NCBI RefSeq assembly: GCF_029626105.1
Contig: NZ_JARUBH010000009.1
Span: forward strand, 2,728,001 to 2,792,000
DNA: 64,000 bases
Direction: 5' to 3'
Source: Solwaraspora sp. WMMD792
GTDB taxonomy: Bacteria; Actinomycetota; Actinomycetes; Mycobacteriales; Micromonosporaceae
A program made the translations under genes and the position numbers. The notes below the pieces were generated by a model. That model was not told where the DNA came from and searched no databases. It worked only from the letters and a program-made list of their open reading frames with translations. The stretch's first letter is position 1. Every line of letters starts with the position of its first letter. This document shows, in pieces, positions 54,201 through 61,960 of the stretch.

Positions 54201-55235
54201 GGCAACCGGGTGTCGCACCTGCCGCACCCGACCCACACCTACCGCAAGCACGGGCGGTTCGAGGCGACGGTGAAGGTGACCTACGCCGACGGCGAGGTGG
54301 CCGAGCACACCGTCGTGGTCGACACCGGCTGCGACGCACCGGACGCCCGGGAGACGGTCTGGCTGCTGGACACCGACACCGGCGTACCGAATCACGACGC
54401 CGGTGCCGGGTGCACGGTCAACGATCTGATCGACGACGAGCGGCAGTGGCCGAACCAGGGCTCCTTCACCAGCCACCTCGACGAGGTGCTGGCGCAGCTC
54501 ACCGACGCCGAGGTGCTCGACGAGCAGGAGGCGGCGACGTTGCGTACCGCCGGTGCCGACTCCCCCGTCGGCCGGACGGCCGGCTACCGGACGTTGTTCG
54601 ACGGCACCAGTCATTCGCTGTCCGGCTGGCGGCAGGCCCCCGGCGGCACGTTCAAACTGCTACCGGACGGGTCGATCAGCAGCTCCGGCGGGCTGGGCAT
54701 GCTCTGGTACGGCGAGGAGGAGTTCGCCGACTATTCGCTGCGGCTGCGGTTCAAGGACGTCTCGCCGGGTGACACCCGGGCCAACAGCGGGGTGTTCGTC
54801 CGGTTCCCGGATCCCCGGGTGCCCGTGGACGAGCGTCCGGAGGGCAGCTGCGGCACGGTCGGCTCCGCCCGCAGTTCCCAGGCCTGGGTGGCGATCTTCT
54901 GCGGCCACGAGATCCAGCTCTACGACGGGGCAAGCGGGGAGCCGCAGAAGACCGGGTCGATCTACAACTTCCAGCCCAACGACCTGGACCAGGCGCTGCC
55001 CGCGCCGAAGGGCGAGTGGAACGACTACGAGATCCGGGTGGTCGGGCAGCACTACACGATCATCCGGAACGGGGTGACGATCAGCGAGTTCGACAACGTG
55101 CCGGGCAAGCAGTCGTCCCGGGCCGGTGACCCGCCGACCGATCTGCGCCAGTTCGTCAGCGGATTCATCGGTCTGCAGAACCACGGTAACAGCGACGTGA
55201 TGGAGTTCCGCGACGTACGACTGCGGACGCTCTGA
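51255..55235 (+). CDS. Secreted ThuA / discoidin / sorbosone-dehydrogenase-like / PKD / DUF1080 protein
   Basis: 1,326 residues; AAGGAG lies upstream of the ATG. Signal peptide to about 39. ThuA is split: first half about 49-158 (VVNVLVFHGPEAEQSDPVRR), second about 302-412 (WCHDYDGGRSFYTGMGRTEA). An F5/8C discoidin-like domain sits between them (about 163-297; ASGNNPPNETASHAFDRATG). A propeller like sorbosone/PQQ sugar dehydrogenases covers about 430-940 (EIYVMGVRNPSRIAWDPVND). PKD about 945-1022; the domain shared with the 47,924 gene about 1025-1108; DUF1080 about 1112-1326. ThuA and DUF1080 both belong to 3-keto-glycoside metabolism, so it probably processes extracellular sugars. Confidence 0.85.
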   Translation: MADRRHFRFPRLRHRSAAAAAAVTLLAGLLTAPVSPAQADPTPPTWGNRVVNVLVFHGPEAEQSDPVRRATNVIRRLGNEHGFYVHSSDDPSVFNPDNLARYRSVVFLSTAGVTLDDAQEAAFQAYVKGGGGFVGVHDAAYAQPGSEWFTGLLGTRPAPTLPPAETVVEASASGNNPPNETASHAFDRATGTKWLTRSPTGWLAGELAEPTVVNRYALTSANDFAGRDPRDWTLQGSNDGENWTDLDRRTGQSFPQRFLTRQFAFDNTEAYRHYRLDITANSGEPLTQLAELWLIGADAGAAPETQVQQAKVDVTDRNHPATRDLPVHWTRDDQWISWDPSPVGRVHVVAQVDETSYDAGLSGNGPFHPVAWCHDYDGGRSFYTGMGRTEASWAKDLRFRDHILGAIRWTAGTVRGDCQATIAANYRVERLTGANQQGEMDQIGEPHGLTIAPDGTVFYIGRAACASGAIPDWSNPDIGKGCGTIHQWDPQTREVKLLTTLEVMGNRGSGSELVKSEEGLLGMTLDPAFADNGWFYVYWMPHESIDRENRIGQRTVSRFTYDHDTASIDQATREDLLSWDTQIHSCCHAGGGMTFDDAGNLYVSTGDANSSGGSSGYSGNNWTQEYAGTSFQDARRTAGNTNNLNGKILRITPEPDGTYSIPDGNLFTGDEEGGGKTRPEIYVMGVRNPSRIAWDPVNDWLTAAWVGPDATNPDPELGPAKYEHATIITSAGNQGWPYCMGNRQPYRDRSNTDASVLTGWYDCDNPRNTSPRNTGLVDLPPVRDNMIWYSPQGGGPVFPTRTDGSGLPTYEPGEETFTRPYLRGGGQAVMNGPTYHRSQVDTDSGVAWPAYWDGKWFIGDQSNSGNRVAVTVDPAVVPDQGAPTYAEDLRAIIPGGGGGSQLQSWMDAKFGPDGALYLLDYGGGFFTLHGNQKLIRIVYDGGAPTPGPEYASARVPDPSDPRTVTFSSHRVGGVAWEWTFGEGNRVSHLPHPTHTYRKHGRFEATVKVTYADGEVAEHTVVVDTGCDAPDARETVWLLDTDTGVPNHDAGAGCTVNDLIDDERQWPNQGSFTSHLDEVLAQLTDAEVLDEQEAATLRTAGADSPVGRTAGYRTLFDGTSHSLSGWRQAPGGTFKLLPDGSISSSGGLGMLWYGEEEFADYSLRLRFKDVSPGDTRANSGVFVRFPDPRVPVDERPEGSCGTVGSARSSQAWVAIFCGHEIQLYDGASGEPQKTGSIYNFQPNDLDQALPAPKGEWNDYEIRVVGQHYTIIRNGVTISEFDNVPGKQSSRAGDPPTDLRQFVSGFIGLQNHGNSDVMEFRDVRLRTL

Positions 55236-55240
55236 CCGGT

Positions 55241-55281
55241 GACGTGCCGGGCCCGGACGCATCGTCCGGGCCCGGCACGTC
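55241..55281. terminator. 18-bp stem-loop terminator between convergent genes
   Basis: GACGTGCCGGGCCCGGAC (55241-55258) pairs perfectly with 55264-55281 around a 5-nt loop. It lies just after the stop of the 1,326-residue protein and before the 3' end of the convergent flippase gene, so it can serve both. Confidence 0.75.
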
Positions 55282-55302
55282 AGGTCGTCGGGGCCCGGCA
55301 GG

Positions 55303-56805
55303 TCAGGTCGTCCGGCCGCCGACCTTCGCCCAGAGTTCGGTGACGACGACCCGCCGCAACGACGGCACCAGCACCGTGTAGCCCGACCAGACCAGGCCGA
55401 TCGCGGCGCACGAGGCGGCTGTGCGGAGCAGTCCGTCACCGGCCAGTGCCCGACCGACAACGGCCGCCACCGCCACCGCCGGGGCCAGCAGCGACAGCAG
55501 CCGGACCAGTTGGCGGAGCAGCTGCAGCGACAACGCCGAGCCGACCAGCATCACGAGGCTGGCGACCGTCGCGGCGACACCGATGGTGACCGGACCCCAG
55601 TAGCGCCACATGACCAGGTTGACCACGGCGGCGGCGCCGAACGCCAGCCCGTTGACCACCGCCACCCGCCGGTTTCGGCCCCGGGCGTTGAGCACCTTCA
55701 CGAAGGTGTATCCGAGCACGTGCGCCCAGATGCCGAGGGAGAAGCCGAGCAGCATGACCGACGTCACGTCCACCGCCCGGTCGTCGAACGCACCGCGGGC
55801 ATAGAGCAGCGAGGTGATGCCGCGGGCGTTCACCGTCAACGCCACGGACAGCGGGATCGTCACCAGCAGCACCGGGGCGATCAGCCGCTCCAGCCCCGCG
55901 ACGACCTCGTCGCCGCGCATCCTGGCGAAGGCGGCGAGGCTGGCCAGGCCGAGCGGGGCGGCGATCAGCGCCATCAGCGAGTCAACGACGAACCGGGAGT
56001 ACTCGGTGGCGGCGACCACCTCGATGCCGAGCAGCGAACCCACCGCCCGCTCGACGGCGATCGACCCCTGCAGCAGCACCGGAAGCAGCAGCAACGGGCG
56101 GAGCCGACGCCAGAACATGGTCAACGCCACCTCGTACTGCGCCCGCGACGTCGGCGGCAGCGACCCGTCACCGCCGTCGGCACGCAGATACCCCTTGTGC
56201 CGGACCCAGAACGCCCCCCAGAGGAAGAGCACCACGTACGGCACGGTGAAACCCCAGGCGAGCAGGACCACGTCGCCGGTGAGATAGGCGAGCAGCGTCG
56301 CGCCGATCAGGCCGACGCTCTGCACGCAGGCGCGCAGGTTGACCAGGCTGACGTCGTCGCAGGCCAGGGCAACCAGCGTGTACAGCGCATACTGCACGTA
56401 GAACGGCACCGAGAACGCCGCGATGGTCAGCATCGCAACGGCAAGCGTGGCGGCGGCGGCGTCGAGTCCCGGCCCGAGCAGTGCGATCCACAGCTCTCGC
56501 AGCAGCAGCAAGGCGACGACCAGCAGCATCGAAAGTCCACCCAGGATCGTCCGGACCGCACGGTAGAGCGCCAACGCCAGCGCCGGGCTGTCCTGCCGGT
56601 AGCGCACGTAGATCGGCAGGAATCCAGCGGACAGCGCGTCGGCGGTGAAGAAGTTGACCGGCACCATGGTCGCGGTCTGCGCGACCCGGTTCGCCCCCAC
56701 CGCCCGGCCGGCGCCGAACAGCGCCGCCAGCAGCACCTCGCGGACGATGCCGAGGAGCTTCCCCGCTATCCCACCAAGTACGAGACGGAGAAAGGTGCTA
56801 GCCAC
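55303..56805 (-). CDS. MurJ/MviN-like lipid flippase
   Basis: 500 residues with about fourteen hydrophobic helices. The MurJ-type start is visible (GIVREVLLAALFGAGRAVGA, then NFFTADALSAGFLPIYVRY). In this locus, next to glycosyltransferases and an O-antigen ligase-like gene, it is more likely to move a polysaccharide intermediate than to be the essential lipid II flippase. Last gene of a leftward group; the glycosyltransferase upstream ends 18 bp before its start. Confidence 0.85.
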   Translation of the reverse strand: MASTFLRLVLGGIAGKLLGIVREVLLAALFGAGRAVGANRVAQTATMVPVNFFTADALSAGFLPIYVRYRQDSPALALALYRAVRTILGGLSMLLVVALLLLRELWIALLGPGLDAAAATLAVAMLTIAAFSVPFYVQYALYTLVALACDDVSLVNLRACVQSVGLIGATLLAYLTGDVVLLAWGFTVPYVVLFLWGAFWVRHKGYLRADGGDGSLPPTSRAQYEVALTMFWRRLRPLLLLPVLLQGSIAVERAVGSLLGIEVVAATEYSRFVVDSLMALIAAPLGLASLAAFARMRGDEVVAGLERLIAPVLLVTIPLSVALTVNARGITSLLYARGAFDDRAVDVTSVMLLGFSLGIWAHVLGYTFVKVLNARGRNRRVAVVNGLAFGAAAVVNLVMWRYWGPVTIGVAATVASLVMLVGSALSLQLLRQLVRLLSLLAPAVAVAAVVGRALAGDGLLRTAASCAAIGLVWSGYTVLVPSLRRVVVTELWAKVGGRTT

Positions 56806-56823
56806 GGCTCGTCGCCAGCCCGG

Positions 56824-57948
56824 TCACACCAGATCCCGGTAGAGTGACTCGAGCTTTGCGGTCTGTCTGCTCAGGTCGAAGCGGTCCTCGACGAGTGTCC
56901 GTCCACCGGTCCCGAGCCGCTGGCACAGGTCCGGATCACCGAGCAGCGCGACCAGACGCTCAGCGAGCGCGGCGGGATCGCGCTCCGGCACCAGGTAGCC
57001 GGTGACGCCGTCGACGACGGCCTCAGGGATGCCGCCGTGGCGGGTGCCGACGACGGGTCGACCGGTGGCGGCCGCTTCCAACAGCGCCATGCCGAGCCCT
57101 TCCTGGTCTCCGTTGGCCGCCGTCACGCTCGGCAGGCACAACACTCGAGACTGCGCCACCGTGGCCAGTACCTCGGCGTGTGGACGGACCCCGAGGAACC
57201 GCGCCGTCTCCGCTACGCCCAGTTCAGTGGCGAGCGCACCCAAGGGCCCACGCAACGGGCCGTCGCCGATGATGACGAGTTCTGCCGCCGGCACGGCTCG
57301 GCGCACGACGGCGAAGGCGCGCAGCAGGTCAGCGGTGCCCTTCTTCTCGACCAGCCGGGCGACATGCACGATCCGGGGTGTCTCCGGCAGCGGCACCGGG
57401 GTGACGACCTCGGTGTCCACCCCGATCGGAAGCATCAGGGTCCGCTCAGCCGGGTAGCCCCACTCGATCGCGCACCGCTGGATGTGCCCGGATACGCAGA
57501 TGAACTTCACACCGGTGTCGAACAGTGAGTCCCGCCGGGCCACATAGTTGATCCAGGACGGCTTCCGCGATGCCAGGAGTTGCCTTTTGGTGACGGTCAC
57601 GTCGAAACCGTGCAGTGTCGTCACCAGCGGCACTCCGAGCGTACGGGCCGTTTGGACACTGTAGACGCCCTCGACGCCGAAGTGTGCGTGCAGAATCCGC
57701 ACGCCCCGGTCACTGATTTCCTTGACCATCCGGTCGGAGCGGCGGGTCAGCAGGTACGAAAACGTCGCCGCCCGGCCGTGGGTGGCGAGACTGACGACGT
57801 CAGCGCCGGCCGGCGCCCGCAGCGCCGGGTCCCGACCGACGAAGACCGGATGGTACGTGCGCATCGCCAGCGCCTGCGCCTGGATGAACGTCTCGGACGG
57901 TTGGAACAGCTGGTGGCGCACTATCCCGACGCTCGGCCTGCCGGACAC
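56824..57948 (-). CDS. Glycosyltransferase family 4
   Basis: 374 residues from a GTG at 57948. The N-terminus is well formed (GIVRHQLFQPSETFIQAQAL), followed by ILHAHFGVEGVYSVQTARTL and LVTTLHGFDVTV; the C-terminal half has RIVHVARLVEKKGTADLLRA and EGLGMALLEAAATGRPVVGT. It adds a sugar to a polysaccharide precursor in the cytoplasm. Its start overlaps the upstream ligase gene by 149 bp, which is unusual. Confidence 0.86.
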   Translation of the reverse strand: MSGRPSVGIVRHQLFQPSETFIQAQALAMRTYHPVFVGRDPALRAPAGADVVSLATHGRAATFSYLLTRRSDRMVKEISDRGVRILHAHFGVEGVYSVQTARTLGVPLVTTLHGFDVTVTKRQLLASRKPSWINYVARRDSLFDTGVKFICVSGHIQRCAIEWGYPAERTLMLPIGVDTEVVTPVPLPETPRIVHVARLVEKKGTADLLRAFAVVRRAVPAAELVIIGDGPLRGPLGALATELGVAETARFLGVRPHAEVLATVAQSRVLCLPSVTAANGDQEGLGMALLEAAATGRPVVGTRHGGIPEAVVDGVTGYLVPERDPAALAERLVALLGDPDLCQRLGTGGRTLVEDRFDLSRQTAKLESLYRDLV

Positions 57949-59254
57949 GTCGGACCTCCTCGGGAAGCGGATGGACCAAAAAGCACAGGAGCAGGGCGAT
58001 CACCGGGATCGTATGGATGTCGCCGAAGACGTCGGTGTTCTCCCCCATTGCCTGGATGCAGACCCAGGCGACGGCCGCACCGGTCCAGGCGACGAACATC
58101 GCGTTGCGCGGAGAGCCACCGGCCGCTGCGCGGGCGACGAGCCGGAACTCGGCGACGAGGAACCCGATCGTCGCGGCAAGACCCAGCAGGCCGGTGGACG
58201 CCCAGGCCGCCAGCAGGATGTTGTGCGGTGGGAAGGTGCCGTCGTAGATGTGGTTGCGGCGCGCGTAGTCGGCGAAGCCTTCGAACCAGCCACCCCAGCC
58301 GAGCCCAAGAAACGGACCGTCCCGGAACGCCTCCACGGCGTACCCCCAGATCTCGGTCCGCTGGCCGAACGCCGTGCGGACCGCGCCGAGGAAGCCGCCG
58401 CCATCACCGAGGGTGACCAGTAGCACCGCCGGCACCGCCGTGACACCCACCACGACCAGCAGAAGGCGGCGGGCCCGGACGGTCATCCGGGTCTGCCAGT
58501 GGTACGCGACGACCACGGCCAGCGGCAGCAGCACCGCGAGCACCCGGCACGCCTTGGAGCCGGTGAACCAGACCCCCAGGTAGCCGACGAGCCCGCAGAT
58601 CAGCACGATCCGCTGCCGGGTGACCGACCAGATGGCGAACGCCGCCATCGCGCAGACGCCGAGGAACAGCCCGGCGACGTTGCCGTTGACGAACACGCCA
58701 CCGGCCTTCGCCGGGTCAAGAACGTTGTTCCGGTTCACGTCGAACAGCCCGGCGACGGTGTTCTGCCCGGCGAAGTATCCCGCGATCCAGCGGAGGTAGG
58801 CGTCCTCCACATCGGGGAAGAGCTGAAAGACCGCGACCAGGCCGGACTGCGCGACGACGAACGGCCACAGCAGGTAGTGGGCCCGGTAGAGCAGCCACGG
58901 ATCCTCCCGGGCCGCGTTGTCCATCAGCACCAGCGTGACCAGGAACTGCACCAGCAGCATGGTCGGCAGCCGCCCGTCCGCCGGCTCCGGTGACCAGGCG
59001 AACGCCGCCAACCGGGCCAGCAGCAGCACGAGCACGCTGTGCACCAGGGCGGTGCGCAACAGTCGGCTACCGGGGGTGCGGCACGCCCCGGCGGCGACGA
59101 CCGGCGCCAGCGCCAGCGCGGCGACCGTCGACAACGGGATGTCGATCGTGCCGGCCGGCAGGAGATACAGCTGCGGTACCGCGAGCGCGAAGACGATCAT
59201 GACGCCGGTCCGTTGCGGTACCTGCGCCGCAGCGGCCGTGATCCGGTTGCGCAT
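57800..59254 (-). CDS. O-antigen ligase-like membrane protein with overlapping tail
   Basis: 484 residues, with about eleven hydrophobic helices and the Wzy_C/O-antigen ligase region (GQRTEIWGYAVEAFRDGPFL, then FPPHNILLAAWASTGLLGLA). Conserved sequence ends near residue 435 (LCFLVHPLPEEV). The last 50 residues are Arg/Gly/Ala-rich and overlap the downstream glycosyltransferase by 149 bp, so the natural stop may have been lost by frameshift. It probably polymerises or attaches a glycan. ATG at 59254. Confidence 0.78.
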   Translation of the reverse strand: MRNRITAAAAQVPQRTGVMIVFALAVPQLYLLPAGTIDIPLSTVAALALAPVVAAGACRTPGSRLLRTALVHSVLVLLLARLAAFAWSPEPADGRLPTMLLVQFLVTLVLMDNAAREDPWLLYRAHYLLWPFVVAQSGLVAVFQLFPDVEDAYLRWIAGYFAGQNTVAGLFDVNRNNVLDPAKAGGVFVNGNVAGLFLGVCAMAAFAIWSVTRQRIVLICGLVGYLGVWFTGSKACRVLAVLLPLAVVVAYHWQTRMTVRARRLLLVVVGVTAVPAVLLVTLGDGGGFLGAVRTAFGQRTEIWGYAVEAFRDGPFLGLGWGGWFEGFADYARRNHIYDGTFPPHNILLAAWASTGLLGLAATIGFLVAEFRLVARAAAGGSPRNAMFVAWTGAAVAWVCIQAMGENTDVFGDIHTIPVIALLLCFLVHPLPEEVRRVRQAERRDSAPPAVPTVRDVHPGAGAGDAHVPSGLRRSGPGAAGAGRR

Positions 59255-59305
59255 TTTCGGGCCTCGATCGGGGGTCGGAGGAGTCGGAGGAGCCGGTGAA
59301 TTCGG

Positions 59306-60532
59306 TCATCCGGCGGCGGTCCGCCGGGCGGTGAGCAGCGCGGCCAGCAGCTGACGCAGCAGCTGACCACGCTCGCCCCAGCCCTGCCGCCCGGCGCTGT
59401 CGATCCGTTCGGCGATCACCTCGTCGGTGACCGGGGTCAGCAACCGGCCCAGGTGTTCGGTGAATTCGTCGTCCCCGGCGGTGACGACGTGCGGGTTCGA
59501 CGCCGCCACCCGGCGCACCGATGGCAGCGCGGTGCTGAGCACCGCGAGGCCGGACGACAGGTACTCGAAGCACTTCAACGGGCTGACGCCGACGGTGTAC
59601 TCGTTCAGCGCGTACGGGACCAGGCCGACCGCGCAGCTGCCGGCCACCTCGGCGAGCTGCGACGGGGTGAGCAGGCCGACGTGGCGGGCACCGAGCCGTT
59701 CGAGCCGGCGCAGCTCGGCGGTGAAGCTGCCGCCACCAGCGGCGAGTGGGCCGGCCAGGATCAGCTCACCGCCCAACTCTCCGACGGCGGCGGCGACCCG
59801 CTCCAGCAGCGCGACGTCGAGCTTGGCGGTGGTGAGGTTGCCGGAAAAGATCACCGCCGGTCGACGCTCGACCGCCGGACGGCTGCCCCGCTGGAACACC
59901 GTGGTGTCCGCGACGTTCTCCAACAGCTCGATCCGGGAGAAACCGGACGACGCCAGGTGTTCGCGTACCGCGTCACTGGTCGCGATCGCCACCACGCCGG
60001 GCCGGGCGGCGAGGTCGCGCTCGCCGTTGGCCACGGCCACCGGGTCGACGCCGGGGAACCTGGCCAGCAGGTCGACACAGTGGTAGACGACCACGTCCGC
60101 CGCGTCCTCAAGCCCGTAGGTCACCGGGGCGAACGTCCACAGCACCCGGGGCCGGTCACCGGTGAGCCAGTCCGCCGTCGCCCGGCGCAGGACGGCCCGG
60201 TTCAGTCGTCGCGTCGGTGCCCGGTGCACCGGTACCACCAGCGGCGAGACGATCGTGGTGTTCGCCGGCCTCACTCTGGCCGGCTGGCGAGGTACCGGAC
60301 CGGCCGACGCGCCGAAGGCCCGCCGGGCGCGGCCGACCATCCGGGCGATGTCGTCGGGGCGCAGCGTCGGTCGACGTAGACCGAGCGATTCCACGAAGGT
60401 GACCCGCGCACCGACCGCCAACTCCCGGGTGACGTAGTGCTGGTTGGTGGCGACGGCCGAATCCCATTCGGCCGTACCCAGGATCAGCACGCTGACCGCA
60501 GATTCTCTCGCACCGCCCGGTGTACTCAGCAT
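59306..60532 (-). CDS. GT4-like glycosyltransferase
   Basis: 408 residues from the ATG at 60532, chosen because the conserved start VLILGTAEWDSAVATNQHYV follows soon after and the preceding in-frame sequence looks non-coding. The C-terminal half has AVIFSGNLTTAKLDVALLER and LVPYALNEYTVGVSPLKCFE as in GT-B sugar transferases. Donor unknown. It heads the leftward locus glycosyltransferase-ligase-glycosyltransferase-flippase and is divergent from the conserved hypothetical gene. Confidence 0.8.
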   Translation of the reverse strand: MLSTPGGARESAVSVLILGTAEWDSAVATNQHYVTRELAVGARVTFVESLGLRRPTLRPDDIARMVGRARRAFGASAGPVPRQPARVRPANTTIVSPLVVPVHRAPTRRLNRAVLRRATADWLTGDRPRVLWTFAPVTYGLEDAADVVVYHCVDLLARFPGVDPVAVANGERDLAARPGVVAIATSDAVREHLASSGFSRIELLENVADTTVFQRGSRPAVERRPAVIFSGNLTTAKLDVALLERVAAAVGELGGELILAGPLAAGGGSFTAELRRLERLGARHVGLLTPSQLAEVAGSCAVGLVPYALNEYTVGVSPLKCFEYLSSGLAVLSTALPSVRRVAASNPHVVTAGDDEFTEHLGRLLTPVTDEVIAERIDSAGRQGWGERGQLLRQLLAALLTARRTAAG

Positions 60533-60632
60533 CGTCCATCCCAACGAGTCCGCCGGGCAGAGGAATCGACAGTTGCCCGACCCACGGTCGGCCTTCGTCG
60601 CACCACGGCCCGCCGACTGCGACAATCGCGCC

Positions 60633-61769
60633 ATGGGTGACAGCGATGAGAGCCTCGACCGCGCCTCGGCGAGCGCGGACTTCCTGGAGTGGAGCTTCTC
60701 GCTGAAAGGAGAGAGTTCCCCGTGGTCGGTGGAGCAGAGCATGACCCAGTTGCTCGCCCACGAGAGCGCCGAAGGGATCGGCCTGCCACTCGCCGACGCC
60801 GTACCGGCCGACGCCGCGGTCATTCACGAACTTGGCCGGCGGCGGACCCCGACCGCGGTCGCCGCGCTACGCGGTTTCCAGGCGATGAGCACCATCGACA
60901 CCCAACGGGAACTCGCCCGGCTCAACGCCGACCGGCTCGTCGGGCACGGGCTGCCGGAACCGCCCTGGGCCGGCACCATCGGCCGGGTCGACGTCGACTG
61001 CTGCCGGTGGACGCACGACCCGTACGGCGAGACGGCGGTACTGCTCTGCGGCTTCTCCTACGGCGGCGCCGACGAACACGGCATCCTCACCGTGATCGAC
61101 CAGGCGATCGGCGGTGGACGGATCCGGGAGATCCTGCTCGGCACCCGGGTCGACTCGCTACGGCAGCTGCTCGACCGGACCCACGGGGGCGAGGACGGTT
61201 TCGTGACCGAACCGCTCGATCCGGCGCTGGCCCGACGACTGCTCGAGGACGCCGTCGCCACGTCGGACGAGCTGATGGAGAACCCGGAATACAAGCTGCG
61301 GCCGATGCCCGACGCGTACCGGAAGATGCGGGCGTTGACGCTGGCCCGGGCCCGCGCGCTCAGTGACGTCGCGGCCCCGCCGGAGCCGTTTCCGACCACC
61401 GTGGAGATCGAGCTGCTGAAGCGGGCGTTCCTGGCTTCCGAGGCGGCTGCCGGGTTCCCGACCGACGGCACCGCCAGCCGCGCGGTCGACCTGCTCGTCG
61501 AGCAGTTCGTCGAGCAGGCCGCCTGCCATCCACTGCAGCTGGGTCCACGCCGGGTGCTCGCCGTACTCGGCCTGCCGGCGCTCGCCGCCGAAGCCGGTGC
61601 CGACCCGGTGGCCGGACCGGTCCTGCCCGACGTCGCCGCGGCCTGGGTCGGCTGGACCGCCACCGAGCGCGGGTTGAGCACCGACGCGCGCGAGCGACTC
61701 GCGCGTACGGCGGACCAGGCCTGTGCTCAGCTGCGGTCGGCGATCGCCGGTGGCGACCCGCCGGTCTGA
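60633..61769 (+). CDS. Conserved hypothetical protein
   Basis: 378 residues from the ATG at 60633. Not recognised. No signal peptide or membrane helix; acidic and Ala/Leu/Asp-rich, so probably a soluble cytoplasmic protein. It includes ADRLVGHGLPEPPWAGTI and DPYGETAVLLCGFSYGGADE, which read like an actinobacterial protein of unknown function. No ribosome binding site; GACAAT ends 6 bp before the ATG, so the message may be leaderless. It ends at a hairpin at 61770. Confidence 0.6.
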   Translation: MGDSDESLDRASASADFLEWSFSLKGESSPWSVEQSMTQLLAHESAEGIGLPLADAVPADAAVIHELGRRRTPTAVAALRGFQAMSTIDTQRELARLNADRLVGHGLPEPPWAGTIGRVDVDCCRWTHDPYGETAVLLCGFSYGGADEHGILTVIDQAIGGGRIREILLGTRVDSLRQLLDRTHGGEDGFVTEPLDPALARRLLEDAVATSDELMENPEYKLRPMPDAYRKMRALTLARARALSDVAAPPEPFPTTVEIELLKRAFLASEAAAGFPTDGTASRAVDLLVEQFVEQAACHPLQLGPRRVLAVLGLPALAAEAGADPVAGPVLPDVAAAWVGWTATERGLSTDARERLARTADQACAQLRSAIAGGDPPV

Positions 61770-61793
61770 CCGCCGGTGCGCCCGCACCGGCGG
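61770..61793 (+). terminator. 11-bp stem-loop terminator
   Basis: CCGCCGGTGCG (61770-61780) and CGCACCGGCGG (61783-61793) form a perfect stem around 2 nt immediately after the hypothetical gene's stop. It separates the gene from the secreted carboxypeptidase. Confidence 0.6.
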
Positions 61794-61960
61794 GTCGTTG
61801 ACAGAGCACACCGCCGCCATCCAGGATGATCAAATCCGTACTGGTCGATCACTCCTCGCCTACCCGTGGCGGTGCCGCACCGTGCGTCGTCGCGGATCGT
61901 TGCGGCCTCCGCCCTGCTCCCACCCGTCGATCAGCGGCACCGCGAGTGAAAGGTCCCCAC

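Noticed and set aside
51300-54614. Long open frame (1,104 codons) opposite the ThuA/DUF1080 gene
   Set aside because: Same antisense artefact; the + strand carries clear domains and signal peptide.
55303-56805. Essential lipid II flippase murJ
   Set aside because: The sequence is MurJ-like, but the gene lies with glycosyltransferases and a ligase, so a polysaccharide role is more likely.
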